DNA from: Candidatus Latescibacterota bacterium
Lineage (GTDB): Bacteria > JAAXHH01
Assembly: GCA_022823465.1 (NCBI GenBank)
Contig: JAJEHX010000005.1
Coordinates: forward strand, 124,001 to 188,000
Direction: 5' to 3'
DNA: 64,000 nucleotides
Part shown: piece after piece, positions 53,519-62,371 of the stretch
How positions within the stretch are numbered: position 1 is the first letter of the stretch
Layout of the letters: every line of letters starts with the position of its first letter
Notes under the pieces: generated by a model
Databases searched by the model: none
Seen by the model: only the letters and a program-made list of their open reading frames with translations
What the model was told of the DNA's origin: nothing
Position numbers and translations under genes: made by a program

Positions 53519-55246
53519 ATGAATGAATGGACACGATGGGTCCGGGCTGCGTGTTCGCGCTTCCCGGCCTTATCCGCACGGGGCCGCATCTTCGCCGCCG
53601 CGGCATGCCTCCTCGGGTTCCTGATCTGTTTCCCGTCGGCCGCCACGCTGACCGGCGCCGTCCCCGTGGTCAATTCCATTGGTAAACCGATGCCGCCGGA
53701 CGCGGCCCCCCTGGACCGGCAGGTGTTCCGCTACACGCTGGTCGAGCCGCTGACCTTCGATGTCAGCATCAACATCTACGAGGGCCAGGGAGCGCTTACG
53801 CTGTTCGAACGCCTGGTCATGCTCGACAAGAACCTGGAACTGGTCGGGGCGGCGGCTTCCTCCTGGGAACAGTCGGCGGACGGGCTGCGCTGGACGTTCA
53901 AACTCCGTCCCGACGGAAGATGGAGCGATGGCCGCACGGTCACGGCGCACGACTTCGAATATACCTACAAAAGGTTCCTGGATCCGGCCGTGGCAAGTCC
54001 CTATGCCTTCTTCTACTACGAAATCAAGGGCGCCCGTCCGTTTAACCAGGGCAGCGTTACCGACCCTTCGACCGTGGGTGTGCGGGCCCTGGACGATTTC
54101 ACGCTGGAGATCGAAACGGAGAAACCCTGTCCCTATCTGCCCTTTATAGTCGCTTTCACCGGGTCTGGGCCGGTCCCCCGGTGGCAGGTGGAAAAACACG
54201 GGGTACGGTGGAGCGATGCCGGGAACCTGGTATCCAACGCGAGCTACACCCTCTCGGAATGGCAGAAGGGCAGGCAGGCCACGCTGACCCTCAATCCCTA
54301 CTATACGGGTCCCCACAAGGGGTATCTCGAGAAAATCGTCCAGATCTTCACCACGGGACATCCGGGTACCCCGCCATACGAAAACGGCGAGATCGACTAC
54401 TTGCGGGTCCTGCTGACCGACCTCCCTTTCATCGAGAACCATCCGACCCTGAAATCCGAGCTTGTCTACTACGCCTTCCCGGAGACCTGGTACCTGTTCT
54501 TCAAGACCCGCGAACCGCCCTTCGACGACGTACGGGTGCGCCGCGCGATAAGCCACGCCATCGACCGCGAGGCGTTGTGTAAAGTCGTGCTGCGTAATAC
54601 GGGCGTGCCGGCATACTCCATGCTGCCGCCCAAGTTTCCCGGTAGCGCGGATGCGTCCATACAGACCGTCCAGGCCTACGATACGGACCGCGCCAGCGCC
54701 CTCCTGGCCGAGGCGGGCTATCCTGATGGCAAGGGGTTTCCGCTGATCGATTTCTGGATAGGCAAGGTCAATCCCCAGATCAGCTATACCGCGCAGGCCG
54801 TGCAGGCGATGCTGGGCAATACCCTGGGTCTGCGGCTCCGGATGAGGGGTTCGGAAGACAAGGTATACCGGGACAACATGTACAAGTGGAACATCCCCAT
54901 GGGCCTGGGGGGATTCAACGCGGACTATCCCGATCCGAACAACCTGCTCGGCATGGTGTGGAGATCGCAGCCACGGGGATTCGGACGGCAAGACTGGCGC
55001 AACGACGACTTCGACCGGCTGATCGACGCGGCGGCGGACGAGATGGACCATGAAAATCGCATGGCCATGTACCGTGAAGCGGAGCGGCTGCTCGTGGAAG
55101 ACGCGGGGGGCGCATTTCTGTATCATAATTTGACCGTGGATCTGCGAAAACCCTACCTGAAAGGGCTCGAAGTAAACAAGTTCGGATACGCGATGTTCTC
55201 GTGGATCGGCGTCATGCATACCAAGATGTATATCGCCCGGCATTGA
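53519..55246 (+). CDS. family 5 extracellular solute-binding protein (OppA/DppA-like)
   Basis: 575 residues with signal-anchor N terminus (about 20-45). Substrate-binding protein fold of peptide/nickel transporters: FERLVMLDKNLELVGAAASSWE, GLRWTFKLRPDGRWSDGRTVTAHDFEYTYKR, DVRVRRAISHAIDREAL and FNADYPDPNNLLGM. It binds oligopeptides or similar compounds outside the inner membrane for an ABC transporter. No permease or ATPase gene is adjacent, so it is an orphan in this window. Start at 53519 (AGGTAA upstream) is where the signal sequence begins. Its stop lies at the start of a 16-bp repeat. Confidence 0.9.
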   Translation: MNEWTRWVRAACSRFPALSARGRIFAAAACLLGFLICFPSAATLTGAVPVVNSIGKPMPPDAAPLDRQVFRYTLVEPLTFDVSINIYEGQGALTLFERLVMLDKNLELVGAAASSWEQSADGLRWTFKLRPDGRWSDGRTVTAHDFEYTYKRFLDPAVASPYAFFYYEIKGARPFNQGSVTDPSTVGVRALDDFTLEIETEKPCPYLPFIVAFTGSGPVPRWQVEKHGVRWSDAGNLVSNASYTLSEWQKGRQATLTLNPYYTGPHKGYLEKIVQIFTTGHPGTPPYENGEIDYLRVLLTDLPFIENHPTLKSELVYYAFPETWYLFFKTREPPFDDVRVRRAISHAIDREALCKVVLRNTGVPAYSMLPPKFPGSADASIQTVQAYDTDRASALLAEAGYPDGKGFPLIDFWIGKVNPQISYTAQAVQAMLGNTLGLRLRMRGSEDKVYRDNMYKWNIPMGLGGFNADYPDPNNLLGMVWRSQPRGFGRQDWRNDDFDRLIDAAADEMDHENRMAMYREAERLLVEDAGGAFLYHNLTVDLRKPYLKGLEVNKFGYAMFSWIGVMHTKMYIARH

Positions 55247-55292
55247 GCCCTTCGTTTGTTGAGCCCTTCGTTTGTTGAGACCATTATTCGTT
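55245..55292. repeat. three 16-bp tandem units overlapping the solute-binding protein stop
   Basis: GAGCCCTTCGTTTGTT at 55245-55260 and 55261-55276, then a diverged unit GAGACCATTATTCGTT at 55277-55292. The TGA stop is 55244-55246, so its last two bases belong to the first unit. Confidence 0.9.
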
Positions 55293-55324
55293 GAGACCGA
55301 CGTGCATACAGGAGCGCGCAGGAT

Positions 55325-56167
55325 TTGAACCCGGCTGCCACCGTAACCGATGAAGTCGTACGTCAATACAGGGAAGACGGCGCGGTTTGCATCAGGCAGG
55401 CCTTCGATCCGCACTGGGTGTCCGTCGTTGAAGCCGGCGTATCGCGCAACGTGGCCGAACCCAGCGACTACGCGGGCGTCCTGAAGGCAGGCGAGGAAGA
55501 CCGGGGCGGATTCTTCGACGACTACTGCAACTGGCGGCGGATTCCCGAATACCGCGACTTCGTCTACCATTCTCCCGCGGGCGCCATGACGGCGCGGCTC
55601 ATGGACTCGGGGAGTTCCGTATTCTACCACGAGCACCTGCTGATCAAGTGGCCCGGCACCTTGAAGAGAACGCCCTGGCACCATGACCAGCCCTATTACC
55701 CGGTGAACGGCCGCCAGAACGTCTCGCTGTGGATGCCGCTGGACCCGGTGACGGAAGCGTCCTGCGTACGGTTCGTCCGAGGCTCGCACAACTGGAATCG
55801 TTGGTTCGTCCCGCGCAAGTTCGCCACCGAAAGCAACTACGCGCTGGAGGACGCATCCGTGAAGCCCATGCTCGGCGACCGTCCCTTCGAGGACGTGCCG
55901 CCCATCGACGAACACCCGGAAGACTACGATATTCTGGCGTGGGACATGGAACCCGGAGACGTCATCGCCTTCCACATGTGCACGCTTCACGGAGCGGCGG
56001 GTAACCAGTCCCTCACCGACGCGCGCCGCGTCCTGGCCACGCGCTGGCTCGGTGACGACGCGCGTTTCACCACCAGGCCCTGGGAAATCTCTCCCACGGA
56101 GACCGGAGGCCTTGTCCCTGGAGACCCCATGGCCTGCGACGCGTTCCCACTTGTCTGGTCCGCATGA
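55325..56167 (+). CDS. phytanoyl-CoA dioxygenase family protein (intact HxD, paralogue C)
   Basis: 280 residues, TTG start with AGGAG about 10 nt upstream. PhyH core: VVRQYREDGAVCIRQAFD, LKRTPWHHDQPYYPV with the Fe(II) motif H119-x-D121, CVRFVRGSHNWNRWF, GDVIAFHMCTLHGAAGN with distal His H222, and an Arg (R235) for 2-oxoglutarate. All expected ligands are present, unlike the pair at 4178-6056. Substrate unknown. It is followed 13 nt later by another PhyH gene, forming a two-gene unit. Confidence 0.9.
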   Translation: MNPAATVTDEVVRQYREDGAVCIRQAFDPHWVSVVEAGVSRNVAEPSDYAGVLKAGEEDRGGFFDDYCNWRRIPEYRDFVYHSPAGAMTARLMDSGSSVFYHEHLLIKWPGTLKRTPWHHDQPYYPVNGRQNVSLWMPLDPVTEASCVRFVRGSHNWNRWFVPRKFATESNYALEDASVKPMLGDRPFEDVPPIDEHPEDYDILAWDMEPGDVIAFHMCTLHGAAGNQSLTDARRVLATRWLGDDARFTTRPWEISPTETGGLVPGDPMACDAFPLVWSA

Positions 56168-56180
56168 AAAGGGCAGATAC

Positions 56181-57014
56181 ATGAATAGTCAATTAACAAG
56201 TGCGCAGGTCGCTTTCTATCGCCAAAACGGTTTTCTCATCATCGAGGACTTCCTCAACGAATCCGAACTCGAGACCTGGCGGTCGGCCGTGGATGAAGCG
56301 GTCGCGCTTCGGGACGCGAACAGGCTGCCCGAGGGAGCCTACCACCTTGCCCGAAAGGTAACGGCGGGGGACGAAGCCGTATTCCGGCAGCGGATCAACC
56401 TGTGGATGGATCATGCCGGGGTCCGCGCGTTGATGCTGGACGGCCGGTTGGGTAAAATGGCGGCCGACCTGGAAGGGGTCGACGGCATCCGGATCTGGCA
56501 CGACCAGGCTCTGATCAAGCTGCCCTGGGCGAACCCCACCACCTGGCACCAGGACAATACCAAGTGGTCTTTCGCGTCGGAACACGCTATCACCATCTGG
56601 GTCGCCCTGGACGACGTAACCATCCAGAACGGCTGCATGTTCTTCATGCCCGGCTCCCACAAAAAGCGGCGTGATGATTACCCGGCGGCGGGAAACCACG
56701 TGGGCGCCATGTTCGAAGCCTACCCCGATCTCGGCGAGATGGAACCTGTGCCCGTCGTCATGCCGGCGGGCGGCTGCTCCTTTCACAACGGTCTGATCGT
56801 GCACGCCGCCAACGCGAACATGACGCCCGGTCCGCGGAGGGCCTTTACCTGCGCCTACATGCCCGACCACAGCACGTTCAACGGCATACCCAACGTCCTT
56901 CCCAGGCGGATCCTGGATACCATACAAACCGGCGATCCACTGGAAGACGAGGACCAGAACCCGCTGATCCACACCTGCGACCCGACACGTGAAAACCTCT
57001 CCAGACGCGTGTGA
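56181..57014 (+). CDS. phytanoyl-CoA dioxygenase family protein (intact HxD, paralogue D)
   Basis: 277 residues. AFYRQNGFLIIEDFLNESEL, ANPTTWHQDNTKWSF with Fe(II) motif H123-x-D125, NGCMFFMPGSHKKRR, FHNGLIVHAANANMTPGPRRAF with distal His H208 and the 2-oxoglutarate-binding arginine. It differs strongly from the upstream paralogue, so the two probably act on different substrates or in succession. The ATG 56181 follows AAAAGGG. The downstream M14 gene has its ribosome-binding site overlapping this stop, so the genes are co-transcribed. Confidence 0.9.
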   Translation: MNSQLTSAQVAFYRQNGFLIIEDFLNESELETWRSAVDEAVALRDANRLPEGAYHLARKVTAGDEAVFRQRINLWMDHAGVRALMLDGRLGKMAADLEGVDGIRIWHDQALIKLPWANPTTWHQDNTKWSFASEHAITIWVALDDVTIQNGCMFFMPGSHKKRRDDYPAAGNHVGAMFEAYPDLGEMEPVPVVMPAGGCSFHNGLIVHAANANMTPGPRRAFTCAYMPDHSTFNGIPNVLPRRILDTIQTGDPLEDEDQNPLIHTCDPTRENLSRRV

Positions 57015-57026
57015 GGAGGTACATTG

Positions 57027-59735
57027 ATGAACAGGTTTACCGTCCTGCCGCTTTTTTGCCTGGTTCTTCTCGCCGGAATAATGCCCGGCGCATCCAAAGC
57101 GCAGGACTTCGAATACTGGTCCGGCACCGTATACGACGATTCGGTGCCTACCGCGAAGGAAATCCTGGGCTATGACATCGGAGACCGCATTACACCCCAC
57201 GCGGGACTGATGAAATACCTGGAAGCGCTCGAAGCTGCGGTGCCCGACCAGGTGCACATACTCGAGTACGCCCGGTCCTGGGAGGGGCGGAAGCTCGTGT
57301 ACGCCTTCGTGGGATCGCCGGAGCGGATCGGTGCGCTGGCAGCTGTCAGCGAAGGCATGAAGCGGCTGGCCGACCCGAGAAACACGTCCCGCGCGAGCGC
57401 CGACAGCCTGATCGCTTCCCTTCCGGTCATCGTCAACCTCAGTTACAGTGTGCACGGAAACGAGATTTCTCCCGGGGACGCGGCACTGTTCACGGCCTAT
57501 CACCTGCTGGCCGCCCGCGGCGACCCGGTCGTGGACAGGATCCTCGAGGAGACCATCGTGATGATCGACCCGGTTCAGAATCCGGACGGGCGGGACCGGT
57601 TCGTCCATAACTTCGAGATCGCCGAAGGCCTGAAGCCGAACGCCAGTCCGCTGGCGGCCGAGCACAACGAACCCTGGCCCGGGGGTCGGACCAACCACTA
57701 TTACTTCGACCTGAACCGCGACTGGATCTCATTGAACCATCCCGAGACGCTGGGCAGGGTGAAGGTGCTGCAGGACTACTACCCGCCCGTATTTGTCGAC
57801 CTGCACGAAATGGGCTCTAATGCCACCTATTACTTCGCGCCCGAGGCGGTACCCTATAATCCGCACCTGGCACGGGATCAGCGGGAGAGTCTTCAGCTCT
57901 TCGGCAGAAACAACGCGAATTGGTTCGATCACTACGGGTTCTCGTACTTCACGCGGGAGATATTCGACGCCTTCTACCCCGGCTACGGCGCGAGCTGGCC
58001 GTCCTACTACGGGAGCGTGGCCATGACGTACGAACAGGCGTCGGCCCGGGGACTCGTCGTCCGGAGAAGCGATGCGTCGGTCATGCATTTCAGGGACACG
58101 GTCCGGCATCACTTCGTCGCATCCATCGCCACCAGCGAAACGGCCGCGATCAACCGGGAGAAGCTCCTGGCGGACTTCTACGCCTACCGGCAGTCCGCGA
58201 TAGAGGAAGGCCGCAGCGAGGAGATCAGGGCTTATATCGTGCCGCGCAAAGCCGAAGGCAACACCTCGGGCGTGGACAAGCTGGCCTGGCTCATGGCCTA
58301 TCACGGCGTGGAGGTCCAGCAGGCCGGATCGGATTTCCGTGCAGGCGGCGAAACCTATCCCGCCGGCAGTTACGTCATTTCCCTGGCGCAGCCCGCCAAG
58401 CGCCTGATCCGCACGCTCATGGACACGCACGTACCCATGAGCGAGGATTTTATCGAGGAACAGGAACGCCGCAGGAGCAAAGGCATGGGCGACCAGATCT
58501 ACGACGTGACCGCGTGGTCCTTTCCGTTGATGTACAACGTGGAGACTGTCGCCGTTGGTCGGCAGGTCGAGGGCGATCTCGCCCGGGTCGATCCTGTCAA
58601 GATACCTCCTGGGTCGATCGAAGGTGGCCGGGCGGAAGTCGCCTACTTGGTGCCCTGGGGCACCCAGGCTGCGGGTCGGCTGCTGGCCGCTTCGCTAAGG
58701 GCGGGACTTCGGGTATACAGCACCGACCTGGCCTTCGTGCAGGGAGACCGGCGCTACCCGTCCGGCACGCTGATCTTCAAGGTCAAGGACAACCCGGACC
58801 ACTTGCACGAGACGTTGGCGCGAATCGCCGTCTCTTCGGGAGCGGAAGTCATCGCGACCGATACCGGCTGGGTGGATGAAGGGCCCAACTTCGGCAGCAA
58901 CAACGTCGTCTTTATGCGCACGCCCCGCATCGCGCTCGCCTGGGACCGACCCACCCGTGCATACAACGCCGGCGCCACCCGTTTTGTCGTCGAGCGTCAA
59001 ATCGGGTACCCGGTGACGCCTATTCGGACGCGCCAGCTCGCCACGGCCGATCTCAGGGACTTCGACGTACTGCTGCTGCCGGATCCCGGATTCAGTTCCA
59101 CTTACGACGACGTGCTCGGTGAACGGGGTACGCGCCGGATCAGGGACTGGGTACGCGCGGGCGGCACGGTGGTCGGACTGGGCAGCGGTGCCACCGCCTT
59201 TCTCGCGGGCGATATGACCGGACTGCTTTCGACGACTAGAGAGGACCAGGCTACAGACGACAGCCAAGAAGGCGGCGATGCGGGCACTGGGAGTGCTTCC
59301 GGCCGGATATTCAGTACAGAAGAGGAGTACCTGCAGGCGTTGCAGGCCGACGATGCCGCGCCGCCATCCACGCAGGGCGTCCTCCTTAAGGCCGGACTCG
59401 ATCCCGATCACTGGCTGGCCGCCGGGCGGGACCGCACCGTGAACGCCCTGGTCAGCGGCAGTTCGATCTTTACTCCGCTCAAGCTGGACGAAGGCAGCAA
59501 CGTGGCCGTCTTTCTGGGTCCCGACGAAGTCCTGGCCAGCGGCTTCGCCTGGGAAGGCAGCACGGAACAGTTGGCCTACAAGCCCCTCCTCATGGAAGAG
59601 CGACACGGCCGCGGCCTGGCCATCGGATTCACGGCCGATCCGAACTTCAGGGCCTACATGGACGGCCTGAACATCCTGTTCCTCAACGCGATATTCCGGG
59701 CTCCGGCCCATGCGGGAGCGGCGGTGACCGAATAG
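57027..59735 (+). CDS. exported M14 family zinc carboxypeptidase with C-terminal extension
   Basis: 902 residues with a signal peptide (cleavage near ASKAQD). M14 catalytic domain about 30-350: zinc motif H-x-x-E in YSVHGNEISPGD (H143, E146), RTNHYYFDLNRDW, and third ligand in VFVDLHEMGSN (H260). The remaining roughly 500 residues contain beta-rich segments and a ThuA/glutamine-amidotransferase-like part (RDFDVLLLPDPGF, VRAGGTVVGLGSGATAFLAGDM). AGGAGG (57014-57019) precedes ATG 57027. It removes C-terminal residues or trims peptides outside the inner membrane. It follows two PhyH genes closely. Confidence 0.9.
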   Translation: MNRFTVLPLFCLVLLAGIMPGASKAQDFEYWSGTVYDDSVPTAKEILGYDIGDRITPHAGLMKYLEALEAAVPDQVHILEYARSWEGRKLVYAFVGSPERIGALAAVSEGMKRLADPRNTSRASADSLIASLPVIVNLSYSVHGNEISPGDAALFTAYHLLAARGDPVVDRILEETIVMIDPVQNPDGRDRFVHNFEIAEGLKPNASPLAAEHNEPWPGGRTNHYYFDLNRDWISLNHPETLGRVKVLQDYYPPVFVDLHEMGSNATYYFAPEAVPYNPHLARDQRESLQLFGRNNANWFDHYGFSYFTREIFDAFYPGYGASWPSYYGSVAMTYEQASARGLVVRRSDASVMHFRDTVRHHFVASIATSETAAINREKLLADFYAYRQSAIEEGRSEEIRAYIVPRKAEGNTSGVDKLAWLMAYHGVEVQQAGSDFRAGGETYPAGSYVISLAQPAKRLIRTLMDTHVPMSEDFIEEQERRRSKGMGDQIYDVTAWSFPLMYNVETVAVGRQVEGDLARVDPVKIPPGSIEGGRAEVAYLVPWGTQAAGRLLAASLRAGLRVYSTDLAFVQGDRRYPSGTLIFKVKDNPDHLHETLARIAVSSGAEVIATDTGWVDEGPNFGSNNVVFMRTPRIALAWDRPTRAYNAGATRFVVERQIGYPVTPIRTRQLATADLRDFDVLLLPDPGFSSTYDDVLGERGTRRIRDWVRAGGTVVGLGSGATAFLAGDMTGLLSTTREDQATDDSQEGGDAGTGSASGRIFSTEEEYLQALQADDAAPPSTQGVLLKAGLDPDHWLAAGRDRTVNALVSGSSIFTPLKLDEGSNVAVFLGPDEVLASGFAWEGSTEQLAYKPLLMEERHGRGLAIGFTADPNFRAYMDGLNILFLNAIFRAPAHAGAAVTE

Positions 59736-59891
59736 TTTGACCGCAGCGGCCGAGACGGTCCGGGCGACATAGACGACCGAGTCCCCGGAACGACCTCGGT
59801 GAAGCCCGAATAATCGGAACATCCAAGGAAACACGCAGGCAACCTGAAGGCGGCCTGCCAGCAGACCTCGCACAGAAAGGCGGTATGAGGA

Positions 59892-60899
59892 ATGTCCACC
59901 ATTCCCATGCGAAACACCCCGCCGGAACACGGCATCAGGGTGCCTTACGAAACCCATTTGGCGTTTATTACGGAACTTTTCGTCGCGGCCGGCATGAGAC
60001 CCGCGGAAGCCGGACTGATGGGCAGGATCCTCGCCACGGCCGACAAGCGCTGTGTGTACAGCCACGGCACGCAGCAGGCGCTGGGTTACCTGCCGAAGCT
60101 ACGCGACGGCGAGGTCAATCCGCGCCCCGACGTGACCGTGGTTCGCGAATCGGAAACCGTCGTGGTCCTGGACGGGGACGGCGGCATGGGTTACGGGCCC
60201 TCCCACCGGGGCATGGAGACCGCCATCGAGAAGGCGCTGGCCCATGGCCTGGGTGCGGCCACTACCCGAAATCACTATCACTTCGGAGCGGCCGGAAACT
60301 ACTCCCGCATGGCCCTCGAACACGGGTGCGTGGGATGGGCGCTTTCCACCCACCGCATCGCCCTCGATCCGAATAATGTGATCATGTCCGCAAGCGGCGG
60401 TTCTCCCATGAGCCTGGCCTTCCCGACGCGGAGCCAGCCTCCGCTCGTGCTCGACATGGCCGCGGTTTTCATGGGATACAAGGACGAACTGTTCCAGGAA
60501 TTCTATGCCCTGTTCGCCAAGAGCCTGGGACTCGCGGTCGCCTTGCAGGCGCTCGGGGGCATCCTGGCCGGTATCTGGAGACCGGAATTCCAGCCACCCC
60601 AGGCGAAATGGGAATCCAACCAGGGCGCCTTCCTGCTGGCTATGAAGATTGATCACTTCATGGATCTGGACGAGTTTGAGCGGTCGCTGGACAATTTCGT
60701 ATCGAAGGCAAGGGCTATGAGGCCATTTCCGGGCATGCCCTACGCGGAACTGCCCGGCGGCATGGAATGGCGGTGGGAAAAGGAAAACGAGGAGAAAGGG
60801 GTACCGTTAAGCGACGAACACCGCGCGAAGCTGGAGGAAATCGCGCGCACGTTTAACATAAAGCCGCCCTACGAGGCGTTCGAATCCACGCGATTCTGA
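59892..60899 (+). CDS. Ldh family (malate/L-lactate/ureidoglycolate-type) oxidoreductase
   Basis: 335 residues of the non-Rossmann lactate/malate dehydrogenase family. Motifs: ILATADKRCVYSHGTQQAL (the usual RGxxSHG region), DGDGGMGYGPSHRGMETAIEKA, ATTRNHYHFGAAGNYSRMAL, SASGGSPMSLAFPTRSQPPLVLDMA, and a C-terminal part with KWESNQGAFLLAMKIDHFM. It oxidises a 2-hydroxy acid with NAD(P). Substrate unknown. The start at ATG 59892 has only a weak ribosome-binding site. 156 nt separate it from the M14 gene. Confidence 0.9.
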   Translation: MSTIPMRNTPPEHGIRVPYETHLAFITELFVAAGMRPAEAGLMGRILATADKRCVYSHGTQQALGYLPKLRDGEVNPRPDVTVVRESETVVVLDGDGGMGYGPSHRGMETAIEKALAHGLGAATTRNHYHFGAAGNYSRMALEHGCVGWALSTHRIALDPNNVIMSASGGSPMSLAFPTRSQPPLVLDMAAVFMGYKDELFQEFYALFAKSLGLAVALQALGGILAGIWRPEFQPPQAKWESNQGAFLLAMKIDHFMDLDEFERSLDNFVSKARAMRPFPGMPYAELPGGMEWRWEKENEEKGVPLSDEHRAKLEEIARTFNIKPPYEAFESTRF

Positions 60900-60933
60900 A
60901 ACGAATTCGAAACGACTCTGCCGGATCTTCAAC

Positions 60934-60986
60934 AGCGCTCACGAAGGCGGTCGATTGAAAGCGCTCTCAAAGCGCTCACGAAGGCG
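60934..60986. repeat. 16-nt duplication over the 3' end of the NTF2-like gene
   Basis: AGCGCTCACGAAGGCG occurs perfectly at 60934-60949 and 60971-60986. The stop of the minus-strand NTF2-like gene (60976-60978) lies in the second copy. An extra AAAGCGCTC fragment lies between. Confidence 0.9.
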
Positions 60987-61392
60987 CCCGCTTGAACCAG
61001 GTCTCGTGCACGCGGAGCCATTCCAGGCCGTTGGGCTTCTCGCCGTTGCGGCGGAAAACCGCGGTGCTGTGTCTCGAGGTCGTCTCCCCGTCTTCCGTCT
61101 GCCATTCCTCGTATTCGGCGACTACGAGCGACCGGTCTTCTTCCAGGACCCGGACGCGCTCGATCCAGATTCGGATGCCCTGCCGACCGGCGTGGGCTTC
61201 ATAGAGGCCTTTCAGCAGCGGCGCCCGCTCCACTTTGCCGCCATGGGGCATGACGATCACGAAGGTTTCGGCAAGCGCCGTATCGATTCGGCTGAAGGCC
61301 TCCGCTGTCCTGGGGACACGACCGTTGAACCATGCTTCGAAGCACTGGTGCAACGTGTCGATTTCGTTTTGGCACGCTTCATGAATCTGCAT
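60976..61392 (-). CDS. NTF2-like / SnoaL-like small protein
   Basis: 138 residues with a cone-shaped alpha+beta (NTF2-like) pattern: helix EIDTLHQCFEAWFNG, then strand-rich segments FVIVMPHGG, IRIWIERVRVLEEDRSLVVAEYEEWQ, STAVFRRNGEKPNGLEWLRVHETWFKRA. This is the DUF4440/SnoaL layout; members are enzymes or ligand-binding proteins and the function cannot be told. The start ATG at 61392 has only a weak upstream motif. It stands alone, convergent with the Ldh gene. Confidence 0.7.
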   Translation of the reverse strand: MQIHEACQNEIDTLHQCFEAWFNGRVPRTAEAFSRIDTALAETFVIVMPHGGKVERAPLLKGLYEAHAGRQGIRIWIERVRVLEEDRSLVVAEYEEWQTEDGETTSRHSTAVFRRNGEKPNGLEWLRVHETWFKRAPS

Positions 61393-61489
61393 GGATGGTC
61401 CCGGATTCCGACCGCGCGGTACAGGTGCGTGGGTCTGTTTAAGTAACTGTATTTAATGAAGTAAGGCGCAATATGGGCATGTTGGGGAT

Positions 61490-62029
61490 TCAGCGGCCCA
61501 CCTTGAAGCCCACCATGGCGTAGACCGCGCTCGTGCTGACGCCCTTGTCCAGGCTGATGTATCTTCCTTCCAGGCCCACGAACACGATACCCAGTGACAC
61601 GCCGACCATAACGCCCGGATGCGCGTAATAGGTATTTGTCGTCCTGGTAATGACCGTCCTGGTATCGCCTTCCATGAGCACCGTCTCCTCCGAATCCTGC
61701 GCCCGTCCTACGCCCATCGTTGCACGCACGAGAATGGGAGAAGATACCAGCGTCACGCCCGCGTCCACCCCGTACAGCAGCAGGGATTTCTCGCCGTCGC
61801 CTTCTGTTGTCGTCAGGTGATAGGTCGCCCTCGCCCCGACGTGTACGGTCCTGATTCCGGTCGGCAGGTTAACGACTACGCTGCCGCCCCCGCCTCTCTC
61901 GTATTCGTCCAGGGCCTGTCCGCCGTGAAACCCGAACTCCGCGCCCTGGGCATGGACCGGCTCCGCGGCCAGGAATGCGGGGAGCCACAACAGGCAGGAC
62001 GTCCGGAAGATCAAATGAAATACGGTCAT
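61490..62029 (-). CDS. small exported protein, probable outer-membrane beta-barrel
   Basis: 179 residues with a signal peptide (LLWLPAFLAAEPVHAQG). The mature part alternates glycine and hydrophobic residues: GARATYHLTTTEG, LLLYGVDAGVTLVSSPILVRATMGVG, VMVGVSLGIVFVGLEGRYISLDKG, ending in VGFKVGR. This fits an eight-stranded beta-barrel; the C-terminal residue is Arg, not the usual aromatic. No family recognised. A long leader with a strong hairpin lies upstream. Confidence 0.65.
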   Translation of the reverse strand: MTVFHLIFRTSCLLWLPAFLAAEPVHAQGAEFGFHGGQALDEYERGGGGSVVVNLPTGIRTVHVGARATYHLTTTEGDGEKSLLLYGVDAGVTLVSSPILVRATMGVGRAQDSEETVLMEGDTRTVITRTTNTYYAHPGVMVGVSLGIVFVGLEGRYISLDKGVSTSAVYAMVGFKVGR

Positions 62030-62371
62030 CGTTCGCTCTCCGAGCGATCAGGCACTTGTCGTCAAAGCCGAATCCGTCTTCCGGAGGATTCGGCCGGTAT
62101 TCGTCGTCAGGCGAACCCACCTCGAGAGGTTGCCGAGGCTATGATACCCATCTGAAGCCGTCTTCGTCCAATACTTTCTGTTCTTTCCCCGCCGGCCTCA
62201 GTACAAAGTGCCGGATTTGAAATAAAGACGCGTTCAATTGACTTTGATACTGGTTCGAGATTGTTTTGATCCCTGGTATCAATTCGATTACTATGTGACT
62301 TAGAGACTACTCGAGAACCCGCGTGGCCGGCGGGATTTAATACCTGTTGTGGTCTACGGAACACACCGCAC
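62030..62371. other. divergent intergenic region with hairpin and inverted repeats
   Basis: 342 nt without a gene, between the minus-strand barrel protein and the plus-strand SulP gene. GCCGAATCC (62067-62075) and GGATTCGGC (62086-62094) form a perfect 9-bp stem with a 10-nt loop, in the leader of the barrel gene. TTGATAC (62244-62250) and GTATCAA (62276-62282) form a 7-bp inverted repeat 25 nt apart that could be an operator. TTGACT (62238-62243) is a possible -35 without a convincing -10. No RNA gene seen. Confidence 0.6.

Noticed and set aside
53570-56182. 870-codon minus-strand open frame opposite the solute-binding protein and a PhyH gene
   Set aside because: No recognisable domain, spans two real genes and their gap; a shadow frame.
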